DNA of 64,000 nucleotides from Ariolimax columbianus. Taxonomy: Eukaryota; Mollusca; Gastropoda; Stylommatophora; Arionidae. Made by a program: the position numbers and the translations under genes. Location of the stretch: the NCBI GenBank assembly GCA_036924085.1, contig JAVGWX010000008.1, positions 50,699,019 through 50,763,018 on the forward strand, read 5' to 3'. The notes under the pieces are model-generated. The model made no database searches. It was given only the letters and a program-made list of their open reading frames with translations, and was not told where the DNA came from. Positions 11,213-21,789 of this stretch are shown here, piece by piece; within the stretch, counting starts at the first letter, position 1; each line of letters begins with the position of its first letter.

Positions 11213-11489
11213 CTCCATGAGTAGGCATAAGAGCAGGGTGACGTTGATGGTGGACAAAACGGCAGACAGGGAGGCCAGACTGATGGCGGCACTGTTTTTC
11301 AGCAAAGGTTGAATGCGATAGAGAAGTATGTGGGTAAAGATGTTTCAGGGGACAATAAAACTGACATACGGCACTTTCCCCATTGCTGGAGTAATCGAGG
11401 GGTTTTGAAGGCTGAGGACTACAGACCACTTCGCCACTGCTGTCGCCACGTCGTGTGCTGGCTATGTTTGTTTATTTCACCCCTAACAG

Positions 11490-11610
11490 AAAAACAACAA
11501 ATGCCATACCGGGGATTCGAACCGCTGCCGTCCTTGTCGGCGGGTAGGCGTCGAAACCATTCGGCCACGTGCTCCGACAGGAAACGGACAATAATATGGT
11601 ATGCCTGTAT
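11490..11610 (-). mobile_element. tRNA-derived SINE head
   Basis: Read on the minus strand: GAGCACGTGGCCGAATGGTT (box A-like) and then GCGGTTCGAATCCCCGG (box B). The intervening arm length resembles a class II (Leu/Ser-type) tRNA. The 3' part leads into an A/T-rich end near 11470. The copy probably derives from a tRNA, and a working tRNA gene is not supported. Confidence 0.6.
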
Positions 11611-11657
11611 ATGCCGTGGTAGCGCAGTGGTTAGTGCACTTGGGGTTCTTCTTCTTC
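11610..11657 (+). mobile_element. Short tRNA-like head fused to family A
   Basis: CCGTGGTAGCGCAGTGGTTA followed by GTGCACTTGGGGTT is box A-like and is cut off by the CTTCTTC start of the next repeat. Box B is missing. Confidence 0.4.
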
Positions 11658-12500
11658 GTTCGTTCTCAATCTCCCACTACCAAACCCTGAAAGGGTAAGT
11701 GGCAGAATGTAGTCCAGAGAACGGAATGCGTTGTGTCGTAGTTTACAGCTTGGCTGCGATATTTGCACCTTTCGGTCCAACACTCCGACTTCAGCAAGCA
11801 TTTTTTGAGTACCGGGTTAGCATTCCCTCTTCGATCCCTTCTCCTTAGCCAGTTTGCCTTGCTGCAGCCCGTTATCCAGGATCACCGCATGGAGGTGTAG
11901 AAGGGTCTTGGCAGCTCTGGTTCGTTGGCCTTGACGCTAGCAGTCAGCTATGGGTCGCTGACCACTGCAGCTCATGCGCTGCTCGGCATCTTGGTCCCTT
12001 TTGGGATTCAATCCTCAGCTAGTGCAGGATTTGTTACTGATCACAAACCAGCTCACGGGGTCTACCCAACCAAAAATCTGGGAAGTAAAGGCGGCCGACA
12101 TGAAGCTGACCATATCATTCATTATGTGCCCTGGGTTACAAAATAATATGGGCTCGAGATCAAGATGCTGAGCAGCCCATGAGCTGCAGTGGTCAGCGAC
12201 CCATAGTTGACTGCTAGCGTCAGGGCCAGCGAACCAGAGCTCCCAAGACCCTTCTACACCTCCACGTGGTGATCCTGGATAACAGGCTGCAACAGAGCAG
12301 ACTGGCTAAGGAGAAGGGATCGAAGAGGGAATGTTAACCCGGTACTCAAAAAAATGCTTGCTGAAGTCTGATGTTTTGAACCGAAAGGTGCAAATATCGC
12401 AGTCAAGCTGTAAACTACGACACAACGCATTCCGTTCTAGGGACTACATTCTGCTACTTAAGCCCTTTCATGGTTTGGTAGTGGGAGATTGAAAACGAAC
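11658..12500. repeat. Inverted pair of family A copies (foldback)
   Basis: The left arm 11658-11996 (starting GTTCGTTCTCAATCTCCC) and the right arm 12157-12500 (ending GGGAGATTGAAAACGAAC) are reverse complements with few differences, around a ~160-base spacer. Each arm is a full family A copy, also found singly at 30695, 56545 and 58345. The outer ends are the TTC/GAA side. The frames 11925-12146 and 11974-12171 cross the spacer and are not supported as genes. Confidence 0.9.
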
Positions 12501-12924
12501 GAAGCCAAGCAAAGCCATATGGGCTCAACACCATATTTCCTACACGTGCGTGGCGTGACGGGTTCTTTATTTTACTTTTACTGCAACGTCCACAGCGGGA
12601 TCCTTTTCCTTTATTATTATTTCCTCCCTCCATGTATCAGGAACCTGCCCGTGTCGACCAAACTGTTGTGAAGTTGGTACAAGGTGACGCTCATTGTGCA
12701 ACGAGCGTGTTTCAACAAGTCTAGTTGTGTTCGGCCGTCTGTCAATCTCTGAGGACGGCACGCAATTCTGCAGTAGTAAGAGTATCCCAATCAAATGTAT
12801 GCCCTGGAAACTTTCATATTGTTGTTACTTTACTGCATTATTGTTTTCAAGCTTTTAATTTCAAGCTCAAGCGAAGACTTAAATTACTTTTGACATGACT
12901 CAAGTAAAGTCTTCAGTGGTATGT
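12500..12924. other. Unassigned DNA
   Basis: No gene or recognised repeat. The short frames at 12489-12671 and 12567-12794 overlap on opposite strands and show no domain. Confidence 0.4.
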
Positions 12925-13497
12925 CAAGTGGTATAAAAATGTTTTCAAAGTATAACCACCTACAACAGGGCATATCTACATATTAAATAAAGAGAGGTTT
13001 AAATTTGTAAAAACAAAGTAAAATATCCCATAGCATTACTGCCGTAGGGGTGTGAGGTGTTAGCGATCTCACATTTCAAAGACTCGGCTATATGAGGACG
13101 GTAGCCATCTCCTCTCCCTCGCCGCTTTTACTTCCCGGACTGAACCGGTGCCCATTTAAGGCTGGGTCGACCCGGGAGCCATTGCGGTCTCAAAAAAACA
13201 TTACCGCCTCAACTGGGGAATGAACCCAGGACCACTCAGATGCGAAGCCAGCGCGCTAACCACTGCGCTACGCGGCTCCAAGGTTTAAATTGGATATTAG
13301 GAAATATTTTTTTGGCCAGAGAGTGGTGAATGCTTGGAATGCATTGCCACAGGAAATAGTGGAGGCAGGGACAGTTAATGTATTTAAGAATAAATTGGAT
13401 GCGCATAGTTTTTAGAGCAAGGTAATGTAAATTAAACTGGTTGTATACAGACTCTGCAGGGTCTTCTAAACCAGTATATAGACGTTAAGTTAAGTTT
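12925..13497 (+). mobile_element. LINE 3' end split by a SINE
   Basis: Bases 12925-13005 match the upstream part of the TTAAG-tail LINE end (AAC.CCTACA... AGAGAGGTTTAAATT). The element resumes at 13281 with AGGTTTAAATTGGATATTAGG and runs to the GTATATAGACGTTAAGTTAAG tail at about 13497. The family D SINE lies between, flanked by the 11-base duplication AGGTTTAAATT. Confidence 0.85.
13006..13280 (-). mobile_element. tRNA-derived SINE, family D, nested in a LINE end
   Basis: Minus-strand head: GGAGCCGCGTAGCGCAGTGG (box A) and then CCTGGGTTCATTCCCCAG (box B). The body contains GGGTCGACCCAGCC and ends in an A/T-rich tail. Target-site duplication AGGTTTAAATT lies at 12995-13005 and 13281-13291. 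A second copy is at 32908-33149. Confidence 0.9.
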
Positions 13498-14560
13498 GCC
13501 TTGTTATCATGCCAAGTCAAGTCTTAATTCAAGTCTTTGTATGTCTCAAATCGACACGCCACTGAAAGTCTCAATGAACCTTTAGAATCCAATTCAGCAC
13601 ATTACATTTTCAGTGACAGATAAATCAATGTTACATGTTTCCAATAATCAATAAATCGTTAACATGTAATGAATTACATATACACCAGCGAGTTGCGTTT
13701 GATTTTGGCAAGTTAGCTCAAGTCATCTCCACAAATTATTGTTCATCGCAAGTCGAGTTGAAAATTATTCGAGTCGAGGGACGTCGATTTAATATTCGAA
13801 CTCGAAGAATGTGTAACTTCTCAAGTCGACTGGAGTCGACAACTCCGTCCCACTGTTATTTACTGGGAGCGAATTGTATCTCACGGTCACGTGAAACCAA
13901 CAGATCATGACCCCACTTCACTTACTCGTAATGCTCCTGAACACAGGATGTGTTACAGCAGTCTGGCCAACCAACGAGATGGGGACCGGCACTGTAATTC
14001 CCAAAACAGTGAGCTTACTGAGGAGTCTCGCATTGCACTACAGTCATGCGGATTCTGGTCAACCTTCGTATGTACTTTTCGGAATGTAAGTAGAACCACT
14101 GTATTCAAAGAAACGTCATCAAAATTAATACGCGAGGGGCTTCCATCAACAACGGTTATTTCCGATACATATATTTTTAGAACTGAAAGTTTGTACTGGG
14201 GAACACCCCCTTACCTGCAGCTGTTTTACTTGTCTCCATTTTGCCGCTACTTAAGTATAGTCACTAACGCTCTGTACTGCAGCGTAATTTAACTTAACTT
14301 TAATGAATGCACTTGTGTGTTCTCGCTGTTGAGGTTTATATAACAATTTGTTATAGATAATAAGGTTGCAAGCTGCATGCGCAATCTCTCTCTAGTCGCC
14401 TTTTGTGGCATGCTTGAAACGCTATGGTGGTACTGCCCCCCCCCCCTTTCCTTTTCTCCTGTGTACCACTTAGATAAGTTTATCCTTGGACGGATTATAG
14501 TTGATGTATGTATGTTGGATTAACTTCGGGGTAGAGCTCGCGTTTACATAGTTCGATGTG
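13498..14560 (+). repeat. Unassigned DNA with a dispersed repeat shared with 53.9 kb
   Basis: Bases 13910-14150 (CTCCTGAACAC...TGTAAT.CC.....GTGAGCTT...GCATTRCACTACA...AAAGAAACGTC) match 53850-54060 in the same orientation. No coding potential is convincing in either. A C-run lies at 14438-14447, and CGCCTTTTGTGGCATGC near 14399 resembles a SINE 3' motif seen again at 36052 and 56066. Confidence 0.5.
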
Positions 14561-14569
14561 ACATTCCTC

Positions 14570-14760
14570 TTTCCAGTACGATCCAATTCACCAAAGTTAT
14601 AAATAGTAACCTAACCTTTTGTCAGGGAAGAAATGCAGCGCGGTAGGGGGCTGGCTACTATACCTTATAAACAAAGGTGTCTCGAACACTTCATCTCCAA
14701 CAGCAGTGTCTGCTATGGAATTACCTTCATCTACGCCTGTCCAGTCGTTGCTATATGAAT
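14570..14760 (+). mobile_element. SINE 3' part, family F
   Basis: ACCTTATAAACAAAGG, CTCGAACACTTCATCTCCAACAG and CAGTGTCTGC.ATGG correspond in order to 47230-47290, 20050-20090 and 55850-55925, where the upstream part carries a tRNA-like head or AACTGTAAAT core. Confidence 0.55.
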
Positions 14761-14962
14761 ACATTATTCGCTACACTGCCTCATTGAAAGGTCTATATAT
14801 AGAGTTTCACTCTTGTGACTAGCTTGTATCGGGCCACTCATCCTGGCGTTCCGCAATCCCCAAAATTCCTCGTCTGGCCTAGCAGAAAATCTCCCAATGC
14901 AAAATGGAAGAAACGAGTCTCTGGAATGGTCGCAACGCAGGACGTGCCGGCGACCAACGTCG

Positions 14963-15818
14963 TCCAGATATACCTCTCGCGCAGTAGGGTGAGCAGATCC
15001 AGCCAGGTATACGTCTCGTGTGGTAGGGTGAGCAGATCCAGACAGGTATACCTCTCGTGGGGTAGGGTGAGCAGATCCAGACAGGTATACCTCTCGTGCG
15101 GTAGGTTGAGCAGATCCAGCCAGGTATACCTCTCGAGTTGTAGGGTGAGCAGATCCAGCCAGATATACCTCTTGTGCGGTAGGGTGAGCAGATCCAGCCA
15201 GGTATACCTCTCGTGGGGTAGGGTGAGCAGATCCAGCCAGGTATACCTCTCGCGCGGTAGGGTGAGCAGATCCAGCCAGATATACCTCTTGTGCGGTAGG
15301 GTGAGCAGATCCAGCCAGGTATACCTCTCGTGGGGTAGGGTGAGCAGATCCAGCCAGATATACCTCTTGTGCGGTAGGGTGAGCAGATCCAGCCAGGTAT
15401 ACCTCTCGTGCGGTAGGTTGAGCAGATCCAGCCAGGTATACCTCTCGTGGGGTAGGGTGAGCAGATCCAGACAGGTATACCTCTCGTGCGGTAGGTTGAG
15501 CAGATCCAGCCAGGTATACCTCTCGTGTGGTAGGTTGAGCAGATCCAGCCAGGTATACCTCTCGTGTGGTAGGTTGAGCAGATCCAGCCAGGTATACCTC
15601 TCGTGTGGTAGGGTGTGCAGATCCAGCCAGGTATACCTCTCGTATGATAGGTTGAGCAGATCCAGCCAGGTATACCTCTCGTGTGGTAGGGTGATCAGAT
15701 CCAGCCAGGTATACCTCTCGTGCGGTAGGGTGAGCAGATCCAGACAGGTATACCTCTCGTGCGGTAGGGTGAGCAGATCCAGACAGGTATACCTCTCGTG
15801 CGGTAGGTTGATCAGATC
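14963..15818. repeat. 39-bp minisatellite, about 22 units
   Basis: The unit GTAGGGTGAGCAGATCCAGC + CAGGTATACCTCTCGTGCG recurs without a frame break. Because 39 is thirteen codons, long frames stay open on both strands (14764-16947 -, 14838-15821 -, 14815-15927 +) with thirteen-residue peptide repeats. Units differ at a few fixed sites (CCAGCC/CCAGAC, AGATATACC/AGGTATACC, GTGGGG/GTGCGG). Confidence 0.95.
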
Positions 15819-15887
15819 CAAGAAAGGATTGCACAGCTACGTTCTCGCGGCCCGGTCTAATATGATGATGTCTGTTTCTTCGCTCGT

Positions 15888-16819
15888 GATTAGCTACTAC
15901 TACTACTATTGCAACTACTGTTATTAATACTACTTCAACTACTTTTACTACTACTACTGTTACTAATGCTACTGCTACTACTACTACTACTGCTACTTCT
16001 ACTACTGCTACTACTGTTAATACTACTACTACTATTACTACTACTACTACTACTACTACTGTTACTATTACTACTACTACTACTATTACTACGACTACCA
16101 CTATTACTACTGTTACTACTACTAATGCTATTACTACTCCTGTTACTACTACTACTACTACTGGTACTACTACTGTTACTACTACTACTACTACTGATAC
16201 TACTACTACTACTGCTGTTACTACTACTACTACTGCTACTACTACTACTACTACTACTACTACCGTTACTACTACTACTACTGTTGCTACTACTACTACT
16301 ACTGTTACTACTACTACTATTACTACTAATGTTATTACTACTACTACTACTATTACTACTAATGTTACTACTACTACTACTACTACTACTGTTACTACTA
16401 CTACTACTGTTACTACTACTACTACTACCACTACTACTGTTACTACTACTATTACTGTTACTACTACTACTACTGCTACTACTACTACTACTACTACTGC
16501 TACTACTACTACTACTACTACTAATATTACTACTAATGTTACTACTACTACTATTACTACTATTACTACTACTACTACTACAATTACCACTAATGTTACT
16601 ATTACTGCTATTACTACTCCTACTACTGTTACTACTACGACTACTCTTTCTACTCTTACTACTTCTACTACTATCACTACTTTTACTACTACTATTGCTA
16701 CTACTATTGCTACTACTATTACTGCTTCTACTACTACAGCGACTACTACTACTACTACTACTATTGCTACAATTACTACTACAATTACTGCTGCTGCTGC
16801 TATTACTAGTATTACGAGG

Positions 16820-16859
<40 letters not shown>

Positions 16860-16968
16860 TTACTACTACTGCTGCTACTATTGCAATTACTACTAATACT
16901 AGTACAGCTCTAGCTGCTACTACTACAACAACTACTATTACTACCATTACTATTACTACTGTAGTAAT
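15888..16968. repeat. (TAC/ACT)n trinucleotide array, ~1.08 kb
   Basis: Nearly continuous ACT/TAC triplets with ATT, GTT and GCT variants. Triplet periodicity gives poly-leucine frames on + and poly-valine frames on -, which are artefacts. It directly follows the flank of the 39-bp array. Confidence 0.95.
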
Positions 16969-17572
16969 AGGATTACATGATCATTTGACAGTAATAATCC
17001 ACCCATCTACACAAGACCGACAAATATACTCAAAGCTTTAAAACCGTGACAACATACCCGCCCTCTGGTTGATTTATATCGGTCAATATTATCGGAAACT
17101 CTGCTGCCCGGAATTCTCAGCTGTAACACAGCCCCTTCATTAAAGCGGTTAGCGACCAAGTTGTTTGTTTGTTGATGCTGGCAAGTTGTGGAGATTGTAC
17201 GGGAAGATAGCTGGGCCAATCACAGGTTTCTACTGTTCATTCTACAAATGTTTGCGCAGCTGTGAAACTGGATATCTACGTTTCTGTGCCCAACAGAACG
17301 ATATTGTAACTCTTTTCTGGGTTATCTTCAATAGCTCGACATATTCAGATAGTTGAGTGAGACGTTTGTGATGAAATAAAAATGTGGTATATAGGAAAGT
17401 ATAGAAACATGTATTTTTAAAGATATACTACCAAGCTGTCTGTTTTTTAAATGTCTTCGAAATTGTGTCATTTGGACGCATACACAGTTTTGTTGTTAAA
17501 GGACATGTATTTCGAATTTGCAAAATAATGTGAATTATTGTTGTTGATAATTATAAGGACTATAACCAAATT
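16969..17572. other. Unassigned DNA
   Basis: No gene, RNA or recognised repeat was found; the sequence is AT-rich. Confidence 0.4.
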
Positions 17573-17955
17573 AACGGTCAAAACAAATGTTTATCAGAGA
17601 CAATAACAACCGAAGCACAGAGTAATTAAAGCGAAATCATAATGGCTTGAACACATCGTCGGGAAGAAATCTAGTAATGTAAAATGGCATTAGTAGGATT
17701 GACGGTCAAAACAAATGTTTATCAGAGACAATAACAACCAAAGCACAGAGTAATTAAAGCGACATCATAATGGCTTGAACACATCGTCGGGAAGAAATCT
17801 AATAATGTCAAATGGCATTAGTAGGATTGGCGGTCAAAACAAATGTTTATCAGAGACAATAACAACCAAAGCACAGAGTAATAGCGACATCATAATGGCT
17901 TGAACACATCGTCGGGAAGAAATCTAGTAATGTAGAATGGCATTAGTAGGATTGA
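17573..17955. repeat. 128-bp tandem triplication
   Basis: Three near-identical units start at 17573, 17701 and 17829 with CGGTCAAAACAAATGTTTATC. The third lacks four bases of TAATTAAAGC. The few differences indicate a recent event. Confidence 0.95.
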
Positions 17956-18470
17956 AACTAACAAAGGAAAAGAAAAGCGAGGATGCGAAAGTACATCCGG
18001 TGATGAATGACGGAAACAAAGGCAACTGGGCCTAAACCTCTACTCAACTTGTTCTAGCTCCATTAGGGGCACAAGTAGCGACAACTCCTATTTTAGGACA
18101 GTTATTTTATTTTGCTTGTATTTTTGTTAGTCATGGTGTTATCAAAAAACGAAGTCTGCGTTGACTGACTGTTGCTGCCCTATGCTTCTGTGAAATGTTA
18201 AGAAATAAGTTTATTCCCATGTCTAGTCAGTTAGGGTAGAAAGGAAACTACCCACAAATGTAATACTAATAGTCAATGATGAGTCCGAAAGCAAATCAGG
18301 GTAGCTATGAGATAGCACCCTCAAATGGCTGGGCATATGGATTTCTAGCAACTTTTTTCTTTTAGCAATTTGACATCATACTCTTTTCTTCCTGATTGAG
18401 TACCAGGATTCTAGCATCCCAGTTTACGAGCAAGTTCTTGATGAAAGATAATTCTTCTGTTTCGTCTTCG
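17956..18470. other. Unassigned DNA
   Basis: Nothing recognisable on either strand. Confidence 0.4.
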
Positions 18471-18474
18471 ATCA

Positions 18475-18662
18475 ACTGATGTTATGCTTCTTGCCCGGTG
18501 AGGTTTGCGAAGGAGTCTGCGTATCAGGTCTACGTCGGTTCCCTAGCGCTTTTCGAGTAGGATCGCTTCCCTGGGACAGGCAGCCTCTATTTGATCTGTA
18601 TAAGTGGAACAGCTCAGCAGGATATATTCCAGTGTTTGCTTTGGTGGTTCCCAATCGCATTT
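18475..18662 (-). mobile_element. Probable LINE C-terminal zinc-finger-like fragment
   Basis: The minus-strand frame contains CDWEPPKQTLEYILLSCS, which resembles the Cys-x-Cys...H...C segment after the RNase H domain of some LINEs (compare 28191-28628, QCTCQRGPQTPEHILQTC). It is cut at 18661 by the next LINE tail. Confidence 0.5.
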
Positions 18663-19062
18663 AACTTAATTTAACGTCTTTATACTGATTTAGAAGACTA
18701 TGCAGAGTCTGTAAACAACTAGTTTCATTTACATTTCATGTGCTCTAATAGCTATGTGCATCAAATCCATTCTTAAATGCATTAATTGTCCCTGCCTCAA
18801 CTACTTCCGGTGGCAATGCATTTCAAGCATTCACCACTTTCTCTTATTCTTGAAGGTGGTTGTATTTTGAAGAAAAAAACTTGTTAAAGTCTAATTTATC
18901 CGTTCCTTTGATTATCTTATAAACATGTATTAGGTCACAAACATTTTTCTTGATAGGCTGACCAGGCTGCAGCACATGACCTCAAGATTGTAAGGTCCTC
19001 ATTTTGTAGTTCTAAAGCACTAAGTGGTATCTTTAGCAATTCGTTTTACATAATTTGGTACT
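18661..19062 (-). mobile_element. LINE 3' end, RT C-terminus, copy 1 of an adjacent pair
   Basis: Begins on the + strand with TTAACTTAATTTAACGTCTTTATACTG (the 3' tail) and continues into decayed codons for ...NALPPEVVEAGTINAFKN... and KFLQNTTTFKN. It is more decayed than the copy that follows immediately in the same orientation. Confidence 0.8.
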
Positions 19063-19445
19063 AAATTAACTTAACGTCTTTATACTGGTTTAGAAGACTC
19101 TGCAGAGTCTGTATTCAACCAGTTTCATTTACATTATCTTGCTCTAAAAGCTATGCACATCCAATTTATTCTTAAATGCATTAACTGTCCCTGCCTTCAC
19201 TACCTCCCGTGGCAATGCATTCCAAGCATTCACCCCTCTCTGACTAAAAAAATATTTCCTAATATCTAATTTGGACCTCTCTTTAGTTAATTTGTAGCTA
19301 TGCCCTCGTGTTCTTGTAGGTGGCTGTATTTTAAAAAACTTTTTATAGTCTAATTTATCCATTCCTCTGATCATCTTATAAACCTGTTTCAAGTCCCCCC
19401 CCGAATTCTTCTCCCTTCTAGACACTGCAGTCCGGTTTTTCTGAG
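19063..19445 (-). mobile_element. LINE 3' end, RT C-terminus, best-preserved copy
   Basis: The minus-strand frame 19144-19425 (93 codons, ends with a natural stop) reads the C-terminus of a CR1/L2/Jockey-like RT: RR.KNSGGDLKQVYKMIRG, then [47 protein letters not shown] and NAFKNKLD. The tail after the stop is GACTCTGCAGAGTC...TTAAGTTAAT. It is 5'-truncated like the copies at 2299, 7500, 12925 and 18661. Confidence 0.9.
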
Positions 19446-19559
19446 TCTGGCTATTTGACTGAAACGTTTTCGGTTGTTCCTTTGTCCGTCAATTTTTTTA
19501 TTAAATGACTGGGCAATTTTATTTTTTTTATTAATCGCTAAATCTGAGGGGTTAGGGTT

Positions 19560-19745
19560 AGGTCAGTTGATAGCGAGCAATTCGCTATTTTCTGTGGTAA
19601 CAGCGGGTCTGGGTTTGAATCCCGTCCGGGACTAAAACAATCCAGGTCGTGATTTTAATCGGGCACCGTTTCTCCAGTCAACCCAGCTGTAAATGGGTAC
19701 ATGACGCATGAGATAGGGAAAGTAAAAACAGCAAGTAAGGGCACT
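19560..19745 (+). mobile_element. tRNA-derived SINE, family F
   Basis: The head contains TGGGTTTGAATCCCGTCC (box B). The core contains CCCAGCTGTAAATGGGTACATG, also found at 47158-47180 and in altered form at 55785. Box A is weak. Confidence 0.65.
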
Positions 19746-20110
19746 GGCCACCTCACTTCTTCTTTTCTTTGTGTGTGTTAGCCTCACTAGTTTCTACTGG
19801 CGGATGTGCGCCTATTCCACCCCAGACCGTAGTCAACTGGGCGATATTAAGACGCATAAACCAGTGCTTGGATGCATGTGTGCGTCTGTATGTACCTATG
19901 CTAGGTTTGTGCGCTCTCAGAAGCCAGCCCAACCAAAGTACAATGGAAGGGTCTCACCCTGAGGGCGCGTGTGAAAGTTGTACAAGGGTGTGATTGTAGG
20001 ACAGAGTCAAATGAAACAGAGTGAGGTAAGAAGAGAGAGGACCAGAGTTGAACCTGTCACAGGCTGCGGCTTAGTGCAATGGAGTCTTTAAAATCTCCAT
20101 TTCCAACCAG
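19746..20110 (+). repeat. Dispersed repeat family C copy with SINE 3' segment
   Basis: CCACCCCAGACCGTAGTCAA, GGGCGATATTAAGACG, CCAGTGCTTGGATGCATGTG and GAGGGCGCGTGTGAAAGTTG match 9100-9320 on the opposite strand. Bases 20045-20095 resemble the family F 3' part (CTGCGGCTTAGTGCAATGG...CCAACCAGCGGTTAA). Confidence 0.7.
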
Positions 20111-21299
20111 CGGTTAATTGTGCTGAATTTCCATTTTATTTACTTTACTTTAAATCTTTATTTATCCCACTTTGTCAGTTTATATTTAATTAAGTACAAT
20201 TTATGTATTTATTTTTTGTTTGTACTGATATGGTGCAGCCGCTATTAAACTGCTTGTGACCTAGTGACCGTTTTCATTACTTAACACTGCAACACGTGCG
20301 GGGCACGTGATACTGGTTGTCATGGCCTTGGTCTAACCTGCTCTTAAGTCTTTCCGCTGTCTGTTACCTGCGATTAATTTTGCTCTGTCAACAATTTTGC
20401 GGTTTGATCCGAGTTAAATCCTCTTCAAGGATGCGTGTTTCAGAGCACACGTCAAGAGTTTAGACTTGTATATTGACTCTAAGGTTTAAAAAACTCTTGA
20501 TTTCCCAACAATAAGACTACACCTTACGTAACAAAGCTGTGACATACATGGCATAGTTTCATTAACTGCTCTATTATATTATACTTGGAATCATGGGCTT
20601 CAAACAAGCAGGTTTTGAAATCTATCCGTAGGAGGTTCTTTATTGTGCGATGTTTTACATTTTGCCGCGAACTAGACATTGCGGAAGATCAGAGGGTAAG
20701 TCAATAAATAGGTCACCAACTGATATGAGAAAGATGAAAAATGCAGTTGGTAGTTTCTGAAGGTGTCATTAAATGGCAGCAACGTCCTAGTTTATTATTA
20801 CTGCAGGTAGTAAATGCTAAGTGTCACATGCACGTGCGCAGCTGACATTCAAAATGGCTTCCGTGCTCACAGAGTGTTCAATCGAAGTACAGTTTGTTGT
20901 TGTGCATTTTTGGGGCAACTTGATCTTTTGCAAAGGATTTTCATAAGGACATTTTTCTTGCCTATGGTGACAAGTGTTTGACTCGTGTAGATACATTTTC
21001 TCTTTGACGTCTTTGATTGGTTGATTGGTTGGTTGGTTATTGATCAATTGGCTTATGGGCTCCTGTCCTTTGGTCCTATGCCATATAGTGGTATCTGCAA
21101 GTCTTTGTAAGCTATTGCTTAGTTCCGTACAAAGTGTTCCATTTGTCTGGACTCGGAGCAAGAAGCTCTTTCCTAGCACCAGCAAGCGCCGAACACACAC
21201 AAAGATGATGCTCAACAGTTTCACAGGGATGTGGGCACAGCCGGGAAATCTGGAGCATGTTCTGGCTGGATTCTATTCAAGTGACTGTTAAGCTTTTGA
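20111..21299. other. Mostly unassigned DNA
   Basis: The minus-strand frame 20817-21224 (135 codons) shows no recognised domain and overlaps a + frame at 21025-21291, so it is not called as a gene. Around 20580-20700 there may be a badly decayed LINE stretch, but this is not secure. Confidence 0.35.
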
Positions 21300-21650
21300 A
21301 ATGCGAGTCTTCAGAAGACTTTGACGAGTTTATTGGAAAGATATGAAAGCAAATAATGAGGACCTGGGACAACTCATGGGGGAGAAGATACTACTGAAGG
21401 AAATCAAAAGCAGAAAAACAAAACATATTGAACATGTCAAGGAACATGGCATTCTGTTGAAGGTTATATTGAAGGAAAGAGTGAAGAACAAGAGAACCAG
21501 AGAGCGACAGAAGTACAGATTGACAGAGAACGTCAAGATGTGGTCGGGACACTGACTTAGCGTACTAACCTGACATGGGACAGAGACAGCTGGAGATATA
21601 TTACCGTCAACCTCCGATGCGGAGGCGGCACATTATGATGATGACGTCAT
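21300..21650 (+). mobile_element. LINE RT C-terminal remnant
   Basis: The + frame 21343-21555 contains GEKILLKEIKSRKTKHIEHV, LKVILKERVKNKRTRERQKY and VKMWSGH, the decayed form of the LINE C-terminal block (K.FGH..RH..L...LEG....R.RGRQR..W..N...W.G). It ends near GATGCGGAGGCGGCACATTATGATGATGA, a usual end of such elements. Confidence 0.7.
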
Positions 21651-21789
21651 AGACTTACTTATGCATCCAACTTTTGAGGCTGTAGTTAAGGAGATTAGGC
21701 CCAAATTAGCCCGTAAGCTGACTGTCACGTCGCAACTGATCCGGCACGTAACCCAGTTGCATCAAACTTCAGTCTACTCAGTTGCAAAT

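Larger units (their letters stand above)
9330..11430 (-). mobile_element. Decayed LINE reverse transcriptase interrupted by three internal minisatellites
   Basis: Read on the minus strand from 11430 to 9330, pieces of one non-LTR RT appear in the correct order. First is an IQPLL..., QSG, LLMEIHQEFNG region, then YAADVDLRFAFETV (RT motif A region) near 11030. Next come a TSSGCVLAEALICSGMDRILGH block (motif B region), LEYANDAVV near 10755 (motif C; the usual ADD reads AND), TKTKIQ near 9790, LVYLGGIQNS near 9695 (motif E region), and RDIIGRVSLTIASKIV near 9420. Frameshifts separate several blocks. Three tandem arrays sit inside this order: 41 bp at 11049-11212, 36 bp at 9850-10756 and 19 bp at 9421-9645. 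Each unit is built from the RT codons at that position. The copy is dead as a transposon (motif C change, frameshifts, arrays). Confidence 0.8.

Noticed and set aside
13200..13280. tRNA genes at 7255, 11497, 13200, 33080, 37910, 47090, 59412 and 62575
   Set aside because: Box A and box B are present, but SINE bodies follow. Several have target-site duplications and acceptor-stem pairing is poor, so they are SINE heads.
14764..16947. Long frames (727, 370, 334 and 327 codons) in 14.7-16.95 kb
   Set aside because: They exist because the 39-bp and ACT repeats have periods divisible by three. Peptides are pure repeats or poly-Val/poly-Leu, and long frames are open on both strands.
20817..21224. 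135-codon minus-strand frame
   Set aside because: No recognisable domain, overlapped by an opposite-strand frame, and adjacent to LINE debris. It may be part of a decayed element but is not supportable as a gene.
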